From Bog-793 sp963803025 (GTDB taxonomy: Bacteria; Actinomycetota; Acidimicrobiia; Acidimicrobiales; Bog-793): a stretch of DNA of 64,000 nucleotides. Positions 17,185 through 25,939 of the stretch are shown here, piece by piece (position 1 is the stretch's first letter; each line of letters opens with the position of its first letter). The stretch is taken from the NCBI GenBank assembly GCA_963803025.1, contig CAWDKZ010000013.1:186001-250000 (forward strand). The letters are read 5' to 3'. The notes under the pieces are model-generated. The model had not been told where the DNA came from, ran no database searches, and saw only the letters and a list, made by a program, of their open reading frames with translations. The translations under genes were made by a program, and so were the position numbers.

Positions 17185-18230
17185 CGGCCCATTGCTCCAC
17201 GCCGGGGGGATGTCGCGTGAACGAGCTCGACCAGGCGCTGGAGCACGGCGGGGTCGGTCCCCGGCAGGACGCCGTGGCCGAGGTTGAACACGTGCCCCGG
17301 GGCCGCGCGGCCTTCGTCGAGGACCCTTCTCGCTGCCACCCCGGCGGCATCGAATCCGGCGAGGCAGATCGCCGGGTCGAGATTGCCCTGGAGAGCCGTG
17401 TGCGGCCCGACTCGCACGGCGGCGCGGTCGAGCGGCACGCGCCAGTCGACGCCGACGACGTCGGCACCGGCGGTCGCCATGAGATCGAGCAGTTCCCCGG
17501 TTCCGACCCCGAACAGGATGCGCGGGACTCTGAAGGGCGCGAGACCCCCGAGGATCCGACGCGTCGCGGGCAGGGCGAAGCGTTCGTAGTCGGCGCGCGA
17601 CAGCCACCCAGCCCAGCTGTCGAAGAGCTGGACCGCGCTCGCCCCGGCCTCGACCTGGCTGCGCAGGGAGGCGAGTGCGATCTCGGCGAGCCGGTCGGCG
17701 AGCGCGAACCAGGTCTCCGGCTCGGAGTGCATCAGCTTCTTCGTCCGGGCGAAGTCACGGGAGGGCCCGCCCTCGACGAGGTAGCTCGCCAGCGTGAACG
17801 GGGCACCTGCGAAGCCGATGACGGGGACATCGACCATGGCGACGACGCGCCGGACGGTCTCGCTGACGTAGGGCGTGTCGGCGACGGGATCGAGCAGTCG
17901 CAGACGCGTGAGATCGGAGCGCGCGCGGAAGGGGCGGTTCACGACGGGGCCCGTCCCCGGGACGATCTCCACCTCGAAGCCGACCGCGGCGATCGGGACC
18001 ATGATGTCGGAGAAGAGGATCGCCGCGTCGACGCCGTAGCGGCGCACCGGCTGGCAGGTGAGCTCGGCCGCGAGTTCCGGATCGCGCACCGCGTCGAGGA
18101 TGCTGCCCTCGCCCCGTAGGGCGCGGAACTCCGGAAGTGAACGTCCGGCCTGGCGCATGAACCACACGGGCGGGCGCGCGACCGGCTCGCATCGGCACGC
18201 CGAGAGGAAGTCCGAGTCGGCGACGGGCAC
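17181..18230 (-). CDS. hemE: Uroporphyrinogen decarboxylase HemE
   Basis: A 349-aa enzyme that decarboxylates the four acetate side chains of uroporphyrinogen III to give coproporphyrinogen III. The near-N-terminal PPVWFMRQAGRSLPEF carries the Arg residues and signature of the family; the catalytic Asp lies in FSDIMVP, and GFAGAPFTLASYLVEGG is also conserved. It starts at GTG 18230 and heads the heme operon, with an ATGA overlap to hemH. Confidence 0.95.
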   Translation of the reverse strand: MPVADSDFLSACRCEPVARPPVWFMRQAGRSLPEFRALRGEGSILDAVRDPELAAELTCQPVRRYGVDAAILFSDIMVPIAAVGFEVEIVPGTGPVVNRPFRARSDLTRLRLLDPVADTPYVSETVRRVVAMVDVPVIGFAGAPFTLASYLVEGGPSRDFARTKKLMHSEPETWFALADRLAEIALASLRSQVEAGASAVQLFDSWAGWLSRADYERFALPATRRILGGLAPFRVPRILFGVGTGELLDLMATAGADVVGVDWRVPLDRAAVRVGPHTALQGNLDPAICLAGFDAAGVAARRVLDEGRAAPGHVFNLGHGVLPGTDPAVLQRLVELVHATSPRRGAMGR

Positions 18231-18635
18231 CCAACGACCCTATCGCCGTGGCCCGACGCAACCCCGTGGGTCGTTTGTCACGTTCCGGTGCCTCGGCGTC
18301 TCGGCTCAGATGCGTGGTTCGCAGGTCACGGGATCGGACAGCCCGTCCGCGGGATCGCCGCGTCCGCCCCAGACGCGAGTCGTCACTTCGTGGTGGCGCT
18401 GGCGGGCTTCCTCGAGAAGCGAGCCCGAGTATCGCCTCGACGTCGCTGGGAACCCGCGGGGCGCGCGGCCGACGCGGAGGGCCCGGCGGGGAACGACTGG
18501 CCGCACGCGAGCTGTCGAGACGCGCCAGCACGGGCGCCGTGTCGACGGGTGTCAGATCGGCGATGCGAGGAGCTCGGTCGCGGGCCGGCTCGAATCGGCC
18601 CTCCACCGGGCGCCCCGGGGGGGCATGATGGAGCG
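18231..18635. other. 405-bp region without a recognised gene
   Basis: This lies between the divergent hemE and the VOC protein gene. Open frames pass through it, but none gives recognisable protein sequence. It presumably holds the hemE promoter. I see no RNA gene or clear repeat. Confidence 0.4.
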
Positions 18636-19007
18636 ATGATCGATCATCTCGCAATCCAGTGTTCCGATGTCACGAAGAGCCTCGCCTTCTACGACGCCGT
18701 TCTCGCGCCACTTGGCGGGAGTCGGGTGATGGACTTCGAGACGGTCGTCGGCTTCGGGGTGGGGCAGCAACCGATGTTCTGGGTCGGGCCGCTCGAGACC
18801 GGCGAGGGTTTCCGTGAGTCCCACATCGCGTTCCACGCTGCCGACCGGGCGGCCGTGCGGTCCTTCTTCGACGCCGCCGTGGCGCAGGGAGCCGAGGTGC
18901 TCCACGAGCCGCGACTCTGGCCGGAGTACCACCCTGGTTACTACGGCGCCTTCGTCCGAGACCCAGACGGCAACAACGTCGAAGCCGTCTGCCACGTTCC
19001 CGAGTGA
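18636..19007 (+). CDS. VOC superfamily (glyoxalase/bleomycin-resistance-like) protein
   Basis: A 123-aa protein made of paired beta-alpha-beta-beta-beta modules. The metal-site-like residues are the His of MIDHLAIQCSDV, the His of SHIAFHAADRAAV, and the C-terminal RDPDGNNVEAVCH, which contributes the usual Glu. Length and motifs match single-chain glyoxalase-like enzymes. ATG 18636 is chosen because it puts the first strand at the N-terminus, with GGAG a few bases upstream. The substrate is unknown. Confidence 0.85.
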   Translation: MIDHLAIQCSDVTKSLAFYDAVLAPLGGSRVMDFETVVGFGVGQQPMFWVGPLETGEGFRESHIAFHAADRAAVRSFFDAAVAQGAEVLHEPRLWPEYHPGYYGAFVRDPDGNNVEAVCHVPE

Positions 19008-19261
19008 CGCCCGCCTCGCGCAAACCGAGCTCGGCCGGTGATGCTTCCCCCCGCCGGGAAGGTCAGCTGACGGGGTAGGGCGCGTCCGGCAGGTTCGCCA
19101 GGCAGTGTCCAGAGCGCGTCAGCTGGTCCGCGGCCGCGCGGTCTCAGGACGCGAGGTCCGACCGGCCGCGAGGACAACCGTCAGCAGCCATGGCGATGAG
19201 ACACGTCGGCGGGCACAGGGCGCATCGAGCCTTCGTCGGCCAGGGAGTTCCCGACGATTGG

Positions 19262-19334
19262 AGCCGGTGGTGGGACTCGAACCCACGACCTGACGATTAC
19301 AAGTCGTCTGCGCTGCCAGCTGCGCCACACCGGC
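19262..19334 (-). tRNA. tRNA-Thr (anticodon UGU)
   Basis: A 73-nt cloverleaf on the minus strand. The acceptor GCCGGTG pairs with CACCGGC. The anticodon stem GACGA/TCGTC encloses loop CTTGTAA, reading TGT. The T arm GTGGG-TTCGAGT-CCCAC is canonical. No CCA is encoded. Confidence 0.95.
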
Positions 19335-19601
19335 GTTCGCCGCGAGCGCCCCGCCGGCGCCGCGCGGTGTCGCACGCGCCCGCGGGGCCGGACCGAGGCC
19401 CGAATCCGCGAGGACAGCGACTAGACCCCCCACGCCGCGACTCGACTAAGCTCGTCGCTCGCACAATCAATCTACAAGTGTCACCACGTTGCGTCGCGCC
19501 CCGACTGGCATCTACCGAACTCGCTGTTCCCGGCGGTCTGTGGTGTGCCATGGCCAGGGTCGACCGACGAGTAGCTGGCGCACGACAGGAAGGACAGCCT
19601 G

Positions 19602-20786
19602 ATGCGGATCCTCGTTCTCGGGGGCGACGGTTACCTTGGATGGCCGACCGCACTCCACTTCTCCCAGAGCGGTCATGACGTTGGGGTCGTCGACAACCTC
19701 GTCCGCCGTCACTACGACGACGAGATGGGCTCGAACTCGCTCGTTCCGATCCGTCAGATCCACCGGCGTGTCGCGACGTGGAAAGACGTCAGCGGACACA
19801 CAGTCGAGCCGTTCATCGGCGATTTGAACGACTACCCCTTCATTTTCGAGACGATCCGTTCGTTCGATCCGGACGCGGTCATCCACTTCGCCGAACAGCG
19901 CAGCGCGCCCTACTCGATGATCGACCGGAAGCACGCGGTGTACACCCAGGTGAACAACGTCGTGGGGACGCTCAACCTTCTCTACGCGATCGCCGAGCTC
20001 AATCCGGCGATCCACATTGTCAAGCTCGGCACGATGGGCGAGTACGGCACGCCGAACATCGACATCGAAGAGGGCTTCATCGAGATCACCCATAAGGGCC
20101 GGACGGACCTCCTGCCCTACCCGAAGCAACCGGGATCCTTCTACCACCTGTCGAAGGTGCACGACAGCCACAACATCCAGTTCGCCTGCCGAATCTGGGG
20201 TCTGCGATCAACGGACCTCAATCAGGGCGTCGTCTACGGGCAGCAGACGCCCGAGACCGCGATGCACACAGATCTCGAGACCCGGTTCGACTACGACGGG
20301 GTCTTCGGCACGGTCCTCAACCGGTTCGCCGTGCAGGCGGCCGTCGGCTACCCGCTCACCGTCTACGGCAAGGGTGGCCAGACACGGGGGATGCTCGACA
20401 TCCGCGACACGCTCGCCTGCATCGAACTGGCCTGCCTCAACCCGGCGGAGGCGGGCGAGTTCCGTGTCTTCAACCAGTTCACCGGGTCGTTCTCGGTGAA
20501 CCAGCTCGCCGAGTGGGTCAAGCGAGTCTCACCCGTCCCGGTCACGATCGAGTCGATCCCGGACCCCCGTGTCGAGAAGGAAGAGCACTACTACAACGCG
20601 ATCGCGACGAAGCTGCCCGACCTCGGGCTGCAGCCGCACCTGCTGAACGACGAGCACGTCGCGTCGCTCGTCGAACTGGCGATCAAGCACAAGAGCCGCG
20701 TCAATCCTGAGGCGATCCGGCCGACGGTCAGCTGGCGGACGACGAAGTCCGAGGTGAGCATCAGTGGGGGTGCTACCGGCGAGTGA
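19602..20786 (+). CDS. sqdB: UDP-sulfoquinovose synthase-like NAD-dependent epimerase
   Basis: A 394-aa extended short-chain dehydrogenase/reductase. The N-terminus ILVLGGDGYLGWPTALHFS, the KLGTMGEYGT motif and the YHLSKVHD Tyr-x3-Lys pair match the SQD1/SqdB/Agl3 group, which makes UDP-sulfoquinovose from UDP-glucose and sulfite for sulfolipid or protein glycans. SFYHLSKVHDSHNI and QTRGMLDIRDTL are also typical of that branch. The start is ATG 19602 behind GAAGGA. No sulfoquinovosyltransferase (SqdX/SqdD) is adjacent. An ordinary nucleotide-sugar epimerase is the alternative but fits less well. Confidence 0.8.
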   Translation: MRILVLGGDGYLGWPTALHFSQSGHDVGVVDNLVRRHYDDEMGSNSLVPIRQIHRRVATWKDVSGHTVEPFIGDLNDYPFIFETIRSFDPDAVIHFAEQRSAPYSMIDRKHAVYTQVNNVVGTLNLLYAIAELNPAIHIVKLGTMGEYGTPNIDIEEGFIEITHKGRTDLLPYPKQPGSFYHLSKVHDSHNIQFACRIWGLRSTDLNQGVVYGQQTPETAMHTDLETRFDYDGVFGTVLNRFAVQAAVGYPLTVYGKGGQTRGMLDIRDTLACIELACLNPAEAGEFRVFNQFTGSFSVNQLAEWVKRVSPVPVTIESIPDPRVEKEEHYYNAIATKLPDLGLQPHLLNDEHVASLVELAIKHKSRVNPEAIRPTVSWRTTKSEVSISGGATGE

Positions 20787-20925
20787 CGCCCGGCGGTCAC
20801 GCCGCCGCGCGCCGACTCCCCAGACGGCCGTTTCTCGACCGCTAGCGTCAGCTCGATGTTGACCCCGCGGTCGTCGTGCACTTCCGCCGACCCGGCGTGA
20901 GCGTTGGCGCGTCGTCGCCGCGGTT

Positions 20926-22131
20926 GTGATCATCCTCGTCGTTTGCCTCGTGGTCGGCGAGGTCGTCGACCAGGTCGTGAAGTCGTCCACCGCGGTCGGC
21001 CAGCGGACCGACAAGACGTGGGTCGCCGCTGTCGCGACCATCGTCGATGAGTCGAACACCCTGTCGCCGGCGCTGCACGCCATCCGCGCCCACGCCACCA
21101 ATCCGGCGGTGTTCGACCGCGTGACGCTCGAGTACGCCCTCGCCCAGCTCGCGCGGAGCGCCGAGTCGGACGCGAACACCTACCGAGAGATCGGCCTCGC
21201 GGCCCCGTCGCAACGCGCGGACGCGCTCATGGCCGGGGTTCTCAACCTGCGCCGCGCCGGCGCCGAGAGCCTCGCGCGCGGTATCGCGCTCGCCATCTCG
21301 CGTCGGGGAGGGCGATCGTCGCTGCCGCAGGCGGGTCAGCTCCTGGCGACCGCCGGGTCGCGCTTCCTCGCGGCGGACGCGGGTTATCACGCGCTCGTCG
21401 TCGCGCTCGACAAGGACGTGAGCGCCCGCCAGCTTCCGTCCTCGGTCTGGATCGCGTCGCCCGGCGTGTGGTCCGGGGCGGCGGCCCGCGCCTGGGCGAA
21501 TGATCTGCGTTCCGCCGCGATCCTGGCTTTCTCCCCGGTGCTCTCCATCGTCGCCGTGACTCTCGAGCCACCGCCCCTCGACATCACGGGGCTTCCCGCG
21601 ACGACGACCGTGACGACCACGACGTTGGCCGAGGTCACGACGCTGCCGACCACGGCGAAAACCGCTCGCAAGGGGCACGCGCGCCGTCAAGCGACCGTGA
21701 CGACTTCGACGACGACACCGAACCCGGTGGCAAAGGTGTCGACGAACCCGGCGCGCGCCAAGCCGACGACGACCACGACGACGCTGCCCTCGGCGACGAC
21801 GACCCTCCAGATCCCGCCTGCGGGCTCCGTCTCGGTCGTGGCGGCGACCTCGCGACTTGAGGTCGTCGTCGTCGTCGAGAACACGGGTGACGCGACCGCC
21901 CTCGGGGCCTACCTGACGGTCGTGCTCTCGCCCGTCCGTTCTTCCCACGCCGGCGCGGCACGGGTCAGCGCCCGGCACCGGCTGCTCAGCTTGGTGCCCG
22001 GCGCCTCGCAGTACGTGGTCATGCCGAAACTCGCCGTGAAGCATGCGACCGGCTACGAGCTCGTCGTCACCGCTACGATCCCGAGCGGCCCCTCGGCGAC
22101 GCGTTCGATCGCGCTCTATGTCTCAAACTGA
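20926..22131 (+). CDS. Hypothetical Thr-rich, membrane-anchored envelope protein
   Basis: A 401-aa product from GTG 20926, not recognised. It starts with a hydrophobic segment (IILVVCLVVGEVV), followed by a helical domain (about residues 25-200), a low-complexity Thr/Pro linker (TTTVTTTTLAEVTTLPTTA, TTTTTTLPSATTT) and a beta-rich C-terminal domain resembling an Ig-like/CARDB fold. The only start in this frame after a TGA at 20860-20862 is GTG 20926, leaving no positively charged residues before the helix. Bases just upstream in the same frame would encode a basic leader (RRERWR), and an out-of-frame ATG at 20856 suggests a possible one-base error near 20857-20862. Confidence 0.6.
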   Translation: MIILVVCLVVGEVVDQVVKSSTAVGQRTDKTWVAAVATIVDESNTLSPALHAIRAHATNPAVFDRVTLEYALAQLARSAESDANTYREIGLAAPSQRADALMAGVLNLRRAGAESLARGIALAISRRGGRSSLPQAGQLLATAGSRFLAADAGYHALVVALDKDVSARQLPSSVWIASPGVWSGAAARAWANDLRSAAILAFSPVLSIVAVTLEPPPLDITGLPATTTVTTTTLAEVTTLPTTAKTARKGHARRQATVTTSTTTPNPVAKVSTNPARAKPTTTTTTLPSATTTLQIPPAGSVSVVAATSRLEVVVVVENTGDATALGAYLTVVLSPVRSSHAGAARVSARHRLLSLVPGASQYVVMPKLAVKHATGYELVVTATIPSGPSATRSIALYVSN

Positions 22132-22149
22132 GCCGTCAGGCGGCTTGGC

Positions 22150-23415
22150 CTACGCCTCTTCCGGCGGATCGGGCCTTCGGTCGGACTGCTCCCACCAGGC
22201 CCGCTCGGCGCGCTCGATGACCTCGCGGACCGGGCGACCCGAGCGCAGCGCGAATTCGGCAGCGTCGTCGTGTTCGACCTTGACTCGTCCAGCGCTGACC
22301 TTCACGCGCAGCGAGACGCCGTCGAGTTCGACGTGGTCGAGAAGTCGTGCCGCGGTCATCCGGCCGACTTCGCTCGCGCGCACCCCGAGCGTCCCGGTCT
22401 CGCCGGTGAACACGGCGCGAAGTTGGCCGACGAGCGCACGGTCGGCGAGAACGCTCAGCACGTGGCCGGGACGGCCCTTCTTCATGACGACGGGCGTCAC
22501 CCAGGCGTCGTTCGCGCCGGCTTCGAAGAGAGCACGCAGCGCGTCGGCGAGTTGTTCGCCCGTCGCGTCGTCGAGATTCGCCTCGAGCAGGACGAGCGGC
22601 TGTCCGTACGGGGTGCCTTCGGGCGTCTCGGTCGTGGCCCGCCAGCCGACGACGACCTGGGTGCAGTTCGGCAACCCGTCGATCTCGCGCGCACCGGCAC
22701 CGTACCCGGTCGAGTCGACGACCATCGCCGGCATCGGGCCGAACCCCGCCGCCATGGCGGCGAGGATCGCCGCGCCCGTCGGGGTCGTCAGCTCGACGTT
22801 GATGTCACGTCCCCAGACCGGGGCCTCCTCGAGCAGGCCGAGGACGGCGGGCGAGGGGTTGGGCAGGAGGCCGTGACTCGTGCGCACCATGCCGTTCCCC
22901 ATCGCGACCGGGCTCGAGAGGACCTCGTCGACGCCGAGCACCTCGAGCGCGGCGGCGGTGCCGACGACGTCGACGATCGTGTCGTGTCCACCGACTTCGT
23001 GGAAATGAACCTGGCTTGTCGGACGGCGGTGGAGCCTGCCTTCGACGGTCGCCAACGCTGAGAACGTCGCCACCGCACGGTCGCGCACCCGCGGGGGCAG
23101 CTTCGCCTCGTCGAGGATCCCGAGGATGTGGGGGAAGGTTCGTACGACGCTCGTCTCGTTCACCGTGACGAGGACTTGGGTGGCGGCGACACCACCGCGC
23201 AACACAGGAACCGTGTCGAACGACCAACCGTCGATCGCGAGTCGCGCGAGTAGGCTGCGGACCTCGTCGATGTCGGCGCCCGCGTCGATGAGGCTCCCAA
23301 GCGCCATGTCACCGGCGATTCCCGCGAAGCAGTGGAACCAGGCGATTCGCCGGCCGCGCGACGAGCCCGAGGTATCGGCGGGACCGTGTCGGCGCCGGGG
23401 GGCGTTCTCGCTCAT
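22150..23415 (-). CDS. larC: Nickel-pincer cofactor biosynthesis protein LarC
   Basis: LarC uses CTP to insert nickel into the pyridinium-dithiocarboxylate cofactor of lactate racemase and other LarA enzymes. Motifs seen are WFHCFAGIAGDMALGSLIDAG, VHFHEVGGHDTIVDVVG, LTTPTGAAILA and VLLEANLDDATGEQ. The His-rich N-terminal segment is a likely metal site. The gene is a single frame, unlike the larC1/larC2 frameshifted form of some lactobacilli. ATG 23415 overlaps the larB stop (ATGA). Confidence 0.93.
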   Translation of the reverse strand: MSENAPRRRHGPADTSGSSRGRRIAWFHCFAGIAGDMALGSLIDAGADIDEVRSLLARLAIDGWSFDTVPVLRGGVAATQVLVTVNETSVVRTFPHILGILDEAKLPPRVRDRAVATFSALATVEGRLHRRPTSQVHFHEVGGHDTIVDVVGTAAALEVLGVDEVLSSPVAMGNGMVRTSHGLLPNPSPAVLGLLEEAPVWGRDINVELTTPTGAAILAAMAAGFGPMPAMVVDSTGYGAGAREIDGLPNCTQVVVGWRATTETPEGTPYGQPLVLLEANLDDATGEQLADALRALFEAGANDAWVTPVVMKKGRPGHVLSVLADRALVGQLRAVFTGETGTLGVRASEVGRMTAARLLDHVELDGVSLRVKVSAGRVKVEHDDAAEFALRSGRPVREVIERAERAWWEQSDRRPDPPEEA

Positions 23416-24170
23416 CGGAGTGCCCGTGTGACGGCGCACGCCGCGCCGAAGCCGTTGTCGATGCCGACCACCGTGACACCGGGCGCGCAGGACGCCAGCA
23501 TCGCGAGCAGCGCCGTCACCCCTGCGAGCGAGGCGCCGTAGCCGACGCTCGTCGGGATGGCGACGATCGGCGCTGGCGACATGCCCCCGACAACGCTCGC
23601 GAGCGCACCCTCCATTCCGGCGACGACGACGACCGCGTCACACTTGGCGATGTCATCCTCGTTGGCGAGCAGGCGGTGGATCCCGGCGACGCCACTGTCG
23701 GCGATGAGAGTCGGGGCGAAACCGAAGGCCGAGAGGGTCGCAACGCATTCATGCGCGACCGGGAGGTCCGCGGTCCCGCCGGTGACGACTACGACCTGTT
23801 CGGTGCGTGGCGGCGCGGGTCGCCAGGCGACGACGAACATCGTCGCCTGATCGGCCAGACCGGGTGTCACGGCGCCCCCCGGGCAGCGTTCGAGCGTGGC
23901 CGCGACCTGATCGCGATCGGCGCGAGTGAGAAGAACCGGTCCCGAGTCGTGCTCGAGCATCTCGGTGACGATCGCGGCGCACTGTCCAGCTGTCTTACCC
24001 TGGCCGAGTACGGCTTCGGGCAAGCCCTGGCGCAGCGATCGGTGATGGTCGACACGGGCGAACCCGAGGTCAGCGAACGGGAGCCGCCGCAGACGTTCGA
24101 CAGCCGTGGCGGGTTCCACGCTCCCGTCGCGAACTCGCTCGAGGAGTTCGGACAGCTCTTTGAGGTCCAT
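23412..24170 (-). CDS. larB: Nickel-pincer cofactor biosynthesis protein LarB
   Basis: LarB carboxylates nicotinic acid adenine dinucleotide and hydrolyses its phosphoanhydride, the first step of nickel-pincer cofactor synthesis. The C-terminal half resembles PurE (VVVVTGGTADLPVAHECVAT, VVVAGMEGALASVVGG, PTSVGYGAS). The N-terminal part contains DLGFARVDHHRSLRQGLPEAVLGQGKT, as LarB proteins do. ATG 24170 gives 252 aa, the normal size. It is coupled to larC by ATGA. Confidence 0.93.
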   Translation of the reverse strand: MDLKELSELLERVRDGSVEPATAVERLRRLPFADLGFARVDHHRSLRQGLPEAVLGQGKTAGQCAAIVTEMLEHDSGPVLLTRADRDQVAATLERCPGGAVTPGLADQATMFVVAWRPAPPRTEQVVVVTGGTADLPVAHECVATLSAFGFAPTLIADSGVAGIHRLLANEDDIAKCDAVVVVAGMEGALASVVGGMSPAPIVAIPTSVGYGASLAGVTALLAMLASCAPGVTVVGIDNGFGAACAVTRALR

Positions 24171-24374
24171 CGCGCCCTCTATCCTGCCAGCACCGTCCCC
24201 ACTCGCGGGCAACACGTTCCGCGCGTCCCCGGATCGGGTCGGGGAGGCCGGCGCGAATCCCCTCCCGGTGGGCCGGTGGACGCCCGCGGGGCCCGTGCGA
24301 AGCGACCGTTCGTCCCGGTCGCGCGTCACGTCATCGCTCCGAATGTCGGTCCTCTCCGGGCTAGCGTCGCCCGA

Positions 24375-24458
24375 GGAGGGATGGCAGAGCGGACGATTGT
24401 GACGGTCTTGAAAACCGTTGGGTGATAAGCCCCGTGGGTTCGAATCCCACTCCCTCCG
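24375..24458 (+). tRNA. tRNA-Ser (anticodon UGA)
   Basis: An 84-nt class II tRNA with a long variable arm. The acceptor GGAGGGA pairs with TCCCTCC. The anticodon stem ACGGT/ACCGT encloses CTTGAAA, reading TGA. The T arm GTGGG-TTCGAAT-CCCAC is canonical. Confidence 0.95.
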
Positions 24459-24551
24459 CCCGCGCGCAAATGTGAGTCGCCCTTCCTACGTGCGCGCCGG
24501 ACCGTGACGTCGTCCAGGCGCGCGTTTCGATGGCGAGGTGTGGGGAGGGCG

Positions 24552-25277
24552 TCAGAACCAGTTGAACCACGGATGGTCGTTACGCCACGCGACAAGGAAG
24601 ACCTTGCCGATGATGTCGGACGCCGGCACGGGACCCCAGATCCTGCTGTCCGACGAGTTTGCCCGACAGTCGCCGAGGACGTAGTAGGAGTGAGGGGGTA
24701 TCACGGTCTTCGGGATGTCGAGGTCGGGCGAATAGCAGTGGAAGTTGCCCGGAAGTCTCCTGAGATCTGGAAGCCAGGGTTCGGCGAGCGGATGGCCGTT
24801 GATATACACGGTGTCGCCCCTGGACGAGATCGTCTCGTCGGGCAACCCGATGACCCGCTTTACCAGGTCTGAGGCCTTGGGCAGGTCGGCGTCCCGCGGA
24901 ACCCGCTGGAAGACGACGATGTCGCCGCGCCGAATGTTGTGCGTGACGGTCGGCAGTTTGTCGACGAGGATGCGATCCCCCGCGAGCAGCGTCGGCATCA
25001 TCGAACCCGACGGGACGTAGTAGGTCTGGACGACGTAGGTCCTGATGACCACGCCGATTCCGACGGCGGCGCCGACGATCGCGATCCAGCTCAACGCCCG
25101 GCGGCGGCGGGACCTGCGCCGACGGCGCCGCTCCTCCCCGACCACGCGGGCTTCAGCCCTGATCGATTCTTCGCTCTCGAGGATCCAACTCCCCTCGAAG
25201 CCGTGCATCGGATCGTCCGAGACGGGTCTGGCGTCGATCCCGGGAGCGGACAACTGTCCGTGCGCGGCGTCGCTCAC
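24552..25277 (-). CDS. lepB: Signal peptidase I
   Basis: A 241-aa membrane protease that removes signal peptides from exported proteins. A long, very basic N-terminus (Arg run at 50-60) precedes one transmembrane helix (ALSWIAIVGAAVGIGVVI). Catalytic Ser92 lies in PSGSMMPTL and the Lys140 base in DLVKRVIGLPDE; YYVLGDCRANSSDSR is the conserved box E. It starts at GTG 25277; ATG 25208 would shorten the cytoplasmic tail. It lies between tRNA-Ser and tRNA-Thr. Confidence 0.93.
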   Translation of the reverse strand: MSDAAHGQLSAPGIDARPVSDDPMHGFEGSWILESEESIRAEARVVGEERRRRRRSRRRRALSWIAIVGAAVGIGVVIRTYVVQTYYVPSGSMMPTLLAGDRILVDKLPTVTHNIRRGDIVVFQRVPRDADLPKASDLVKRVIGLPDETISSRGDTVYINGHPLAEPWLPDLRRLPGNFHCYSPDLDIPKTVIPPHSYYVLGDCRANSSDSRIWGPVPASDIIGKVFLVAWRNDHPWFNWF

Positions 25278-25490
25278 GATCGACGCGGCGGGGGTGGCCC
25301 GGGACGACGTACTGGGTGCTCGGAGTTGTTGCGCGGCATTCCCGACAGGCTAGGACGTGCCTGGGTGCAAAAGGTAACGAGACGCGGCGGCCCGAAGTCG
25401 CCGGGTACCACCCGGACTCACGGTCGACATCGAGCGCGTACGATGACGGCGCCGCGCGTCGGCGTACCAGCGTCGAGTGACCGTGGCGTC

Positions 25491-25562
25491 GCCCGGGTAG
25501 CTCAGTGGCAGAGCAGCGCACTCGTAATGCGCAGGTCGTGGGTTCGAATCCCACCTCGGGCT
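25491..25562 (+). tRNA. tRNA-Thr (anticodon CGU)
   Basis: A 72-nt cloverleaf. The acceptor GCCCGGG pairs with CTCGGGC with one G-U pair. The anticodon stem GCGCA/TGCGC holds CTCGTAA, reading CGT. Its 3' half is duplicated in degenerate form at 30091-30136, so it may have served as an integration site. Confidence 0.95.
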
Positions 25563-25689
25563 CCAAGAGAATGTGCTGCCTCGGTTGATCTGCAACGTTC
25601 CGAGTTCGGTTGATTGCTCACACGCGTTCGGTCGATGTCCGACACCTTGCTCCAGCATCCTCCGCTGTGAGGCACAAGGAGATGGTCGA

Positions 25690-25870
25690 GTGGTCAGGGA
25701 GCTTTGCAAGATCACCCAGCGTTACGCGATAGTCCTTGCCGTCATTCGGGACGGCATCCAGGTCACCGAGGTCGCCAAGGCGTTCGGGGTGGATCGCCAC
25801 GCGGAGCACATCGGGGCCGCGGTCTGCCACGGAACCCGATCGGAGCGTCAACGCCGGTCAGAAGCGAAAT
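25690..25870 (+). pseudogene. IS481-family-like transposase remnant (N-terminal part)
   Basis: A short open stretch encodes KITQRYAIVLAVIRDG and QVTEVAKAFGVDR, which matches the helix-turn-helix start of IS481-family transposases. After GVDR the expected Trp/Tyr-rich second half and catalytic domain are absent, and no frame continues the match clearly. The fragment sits just inside the putative tRNA-Thr island and runs towards the end of the GH6 gene. It is non-functional; boundaries are approximate. Confidence 0.5.
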
Positions 25871-25939
25871 GGGTCACCCGTCTGACGGGTTCCGCGGCCC
25901 GAAGACGTCACTGGCTCACCGTTTCTGGGCCCTACCACC

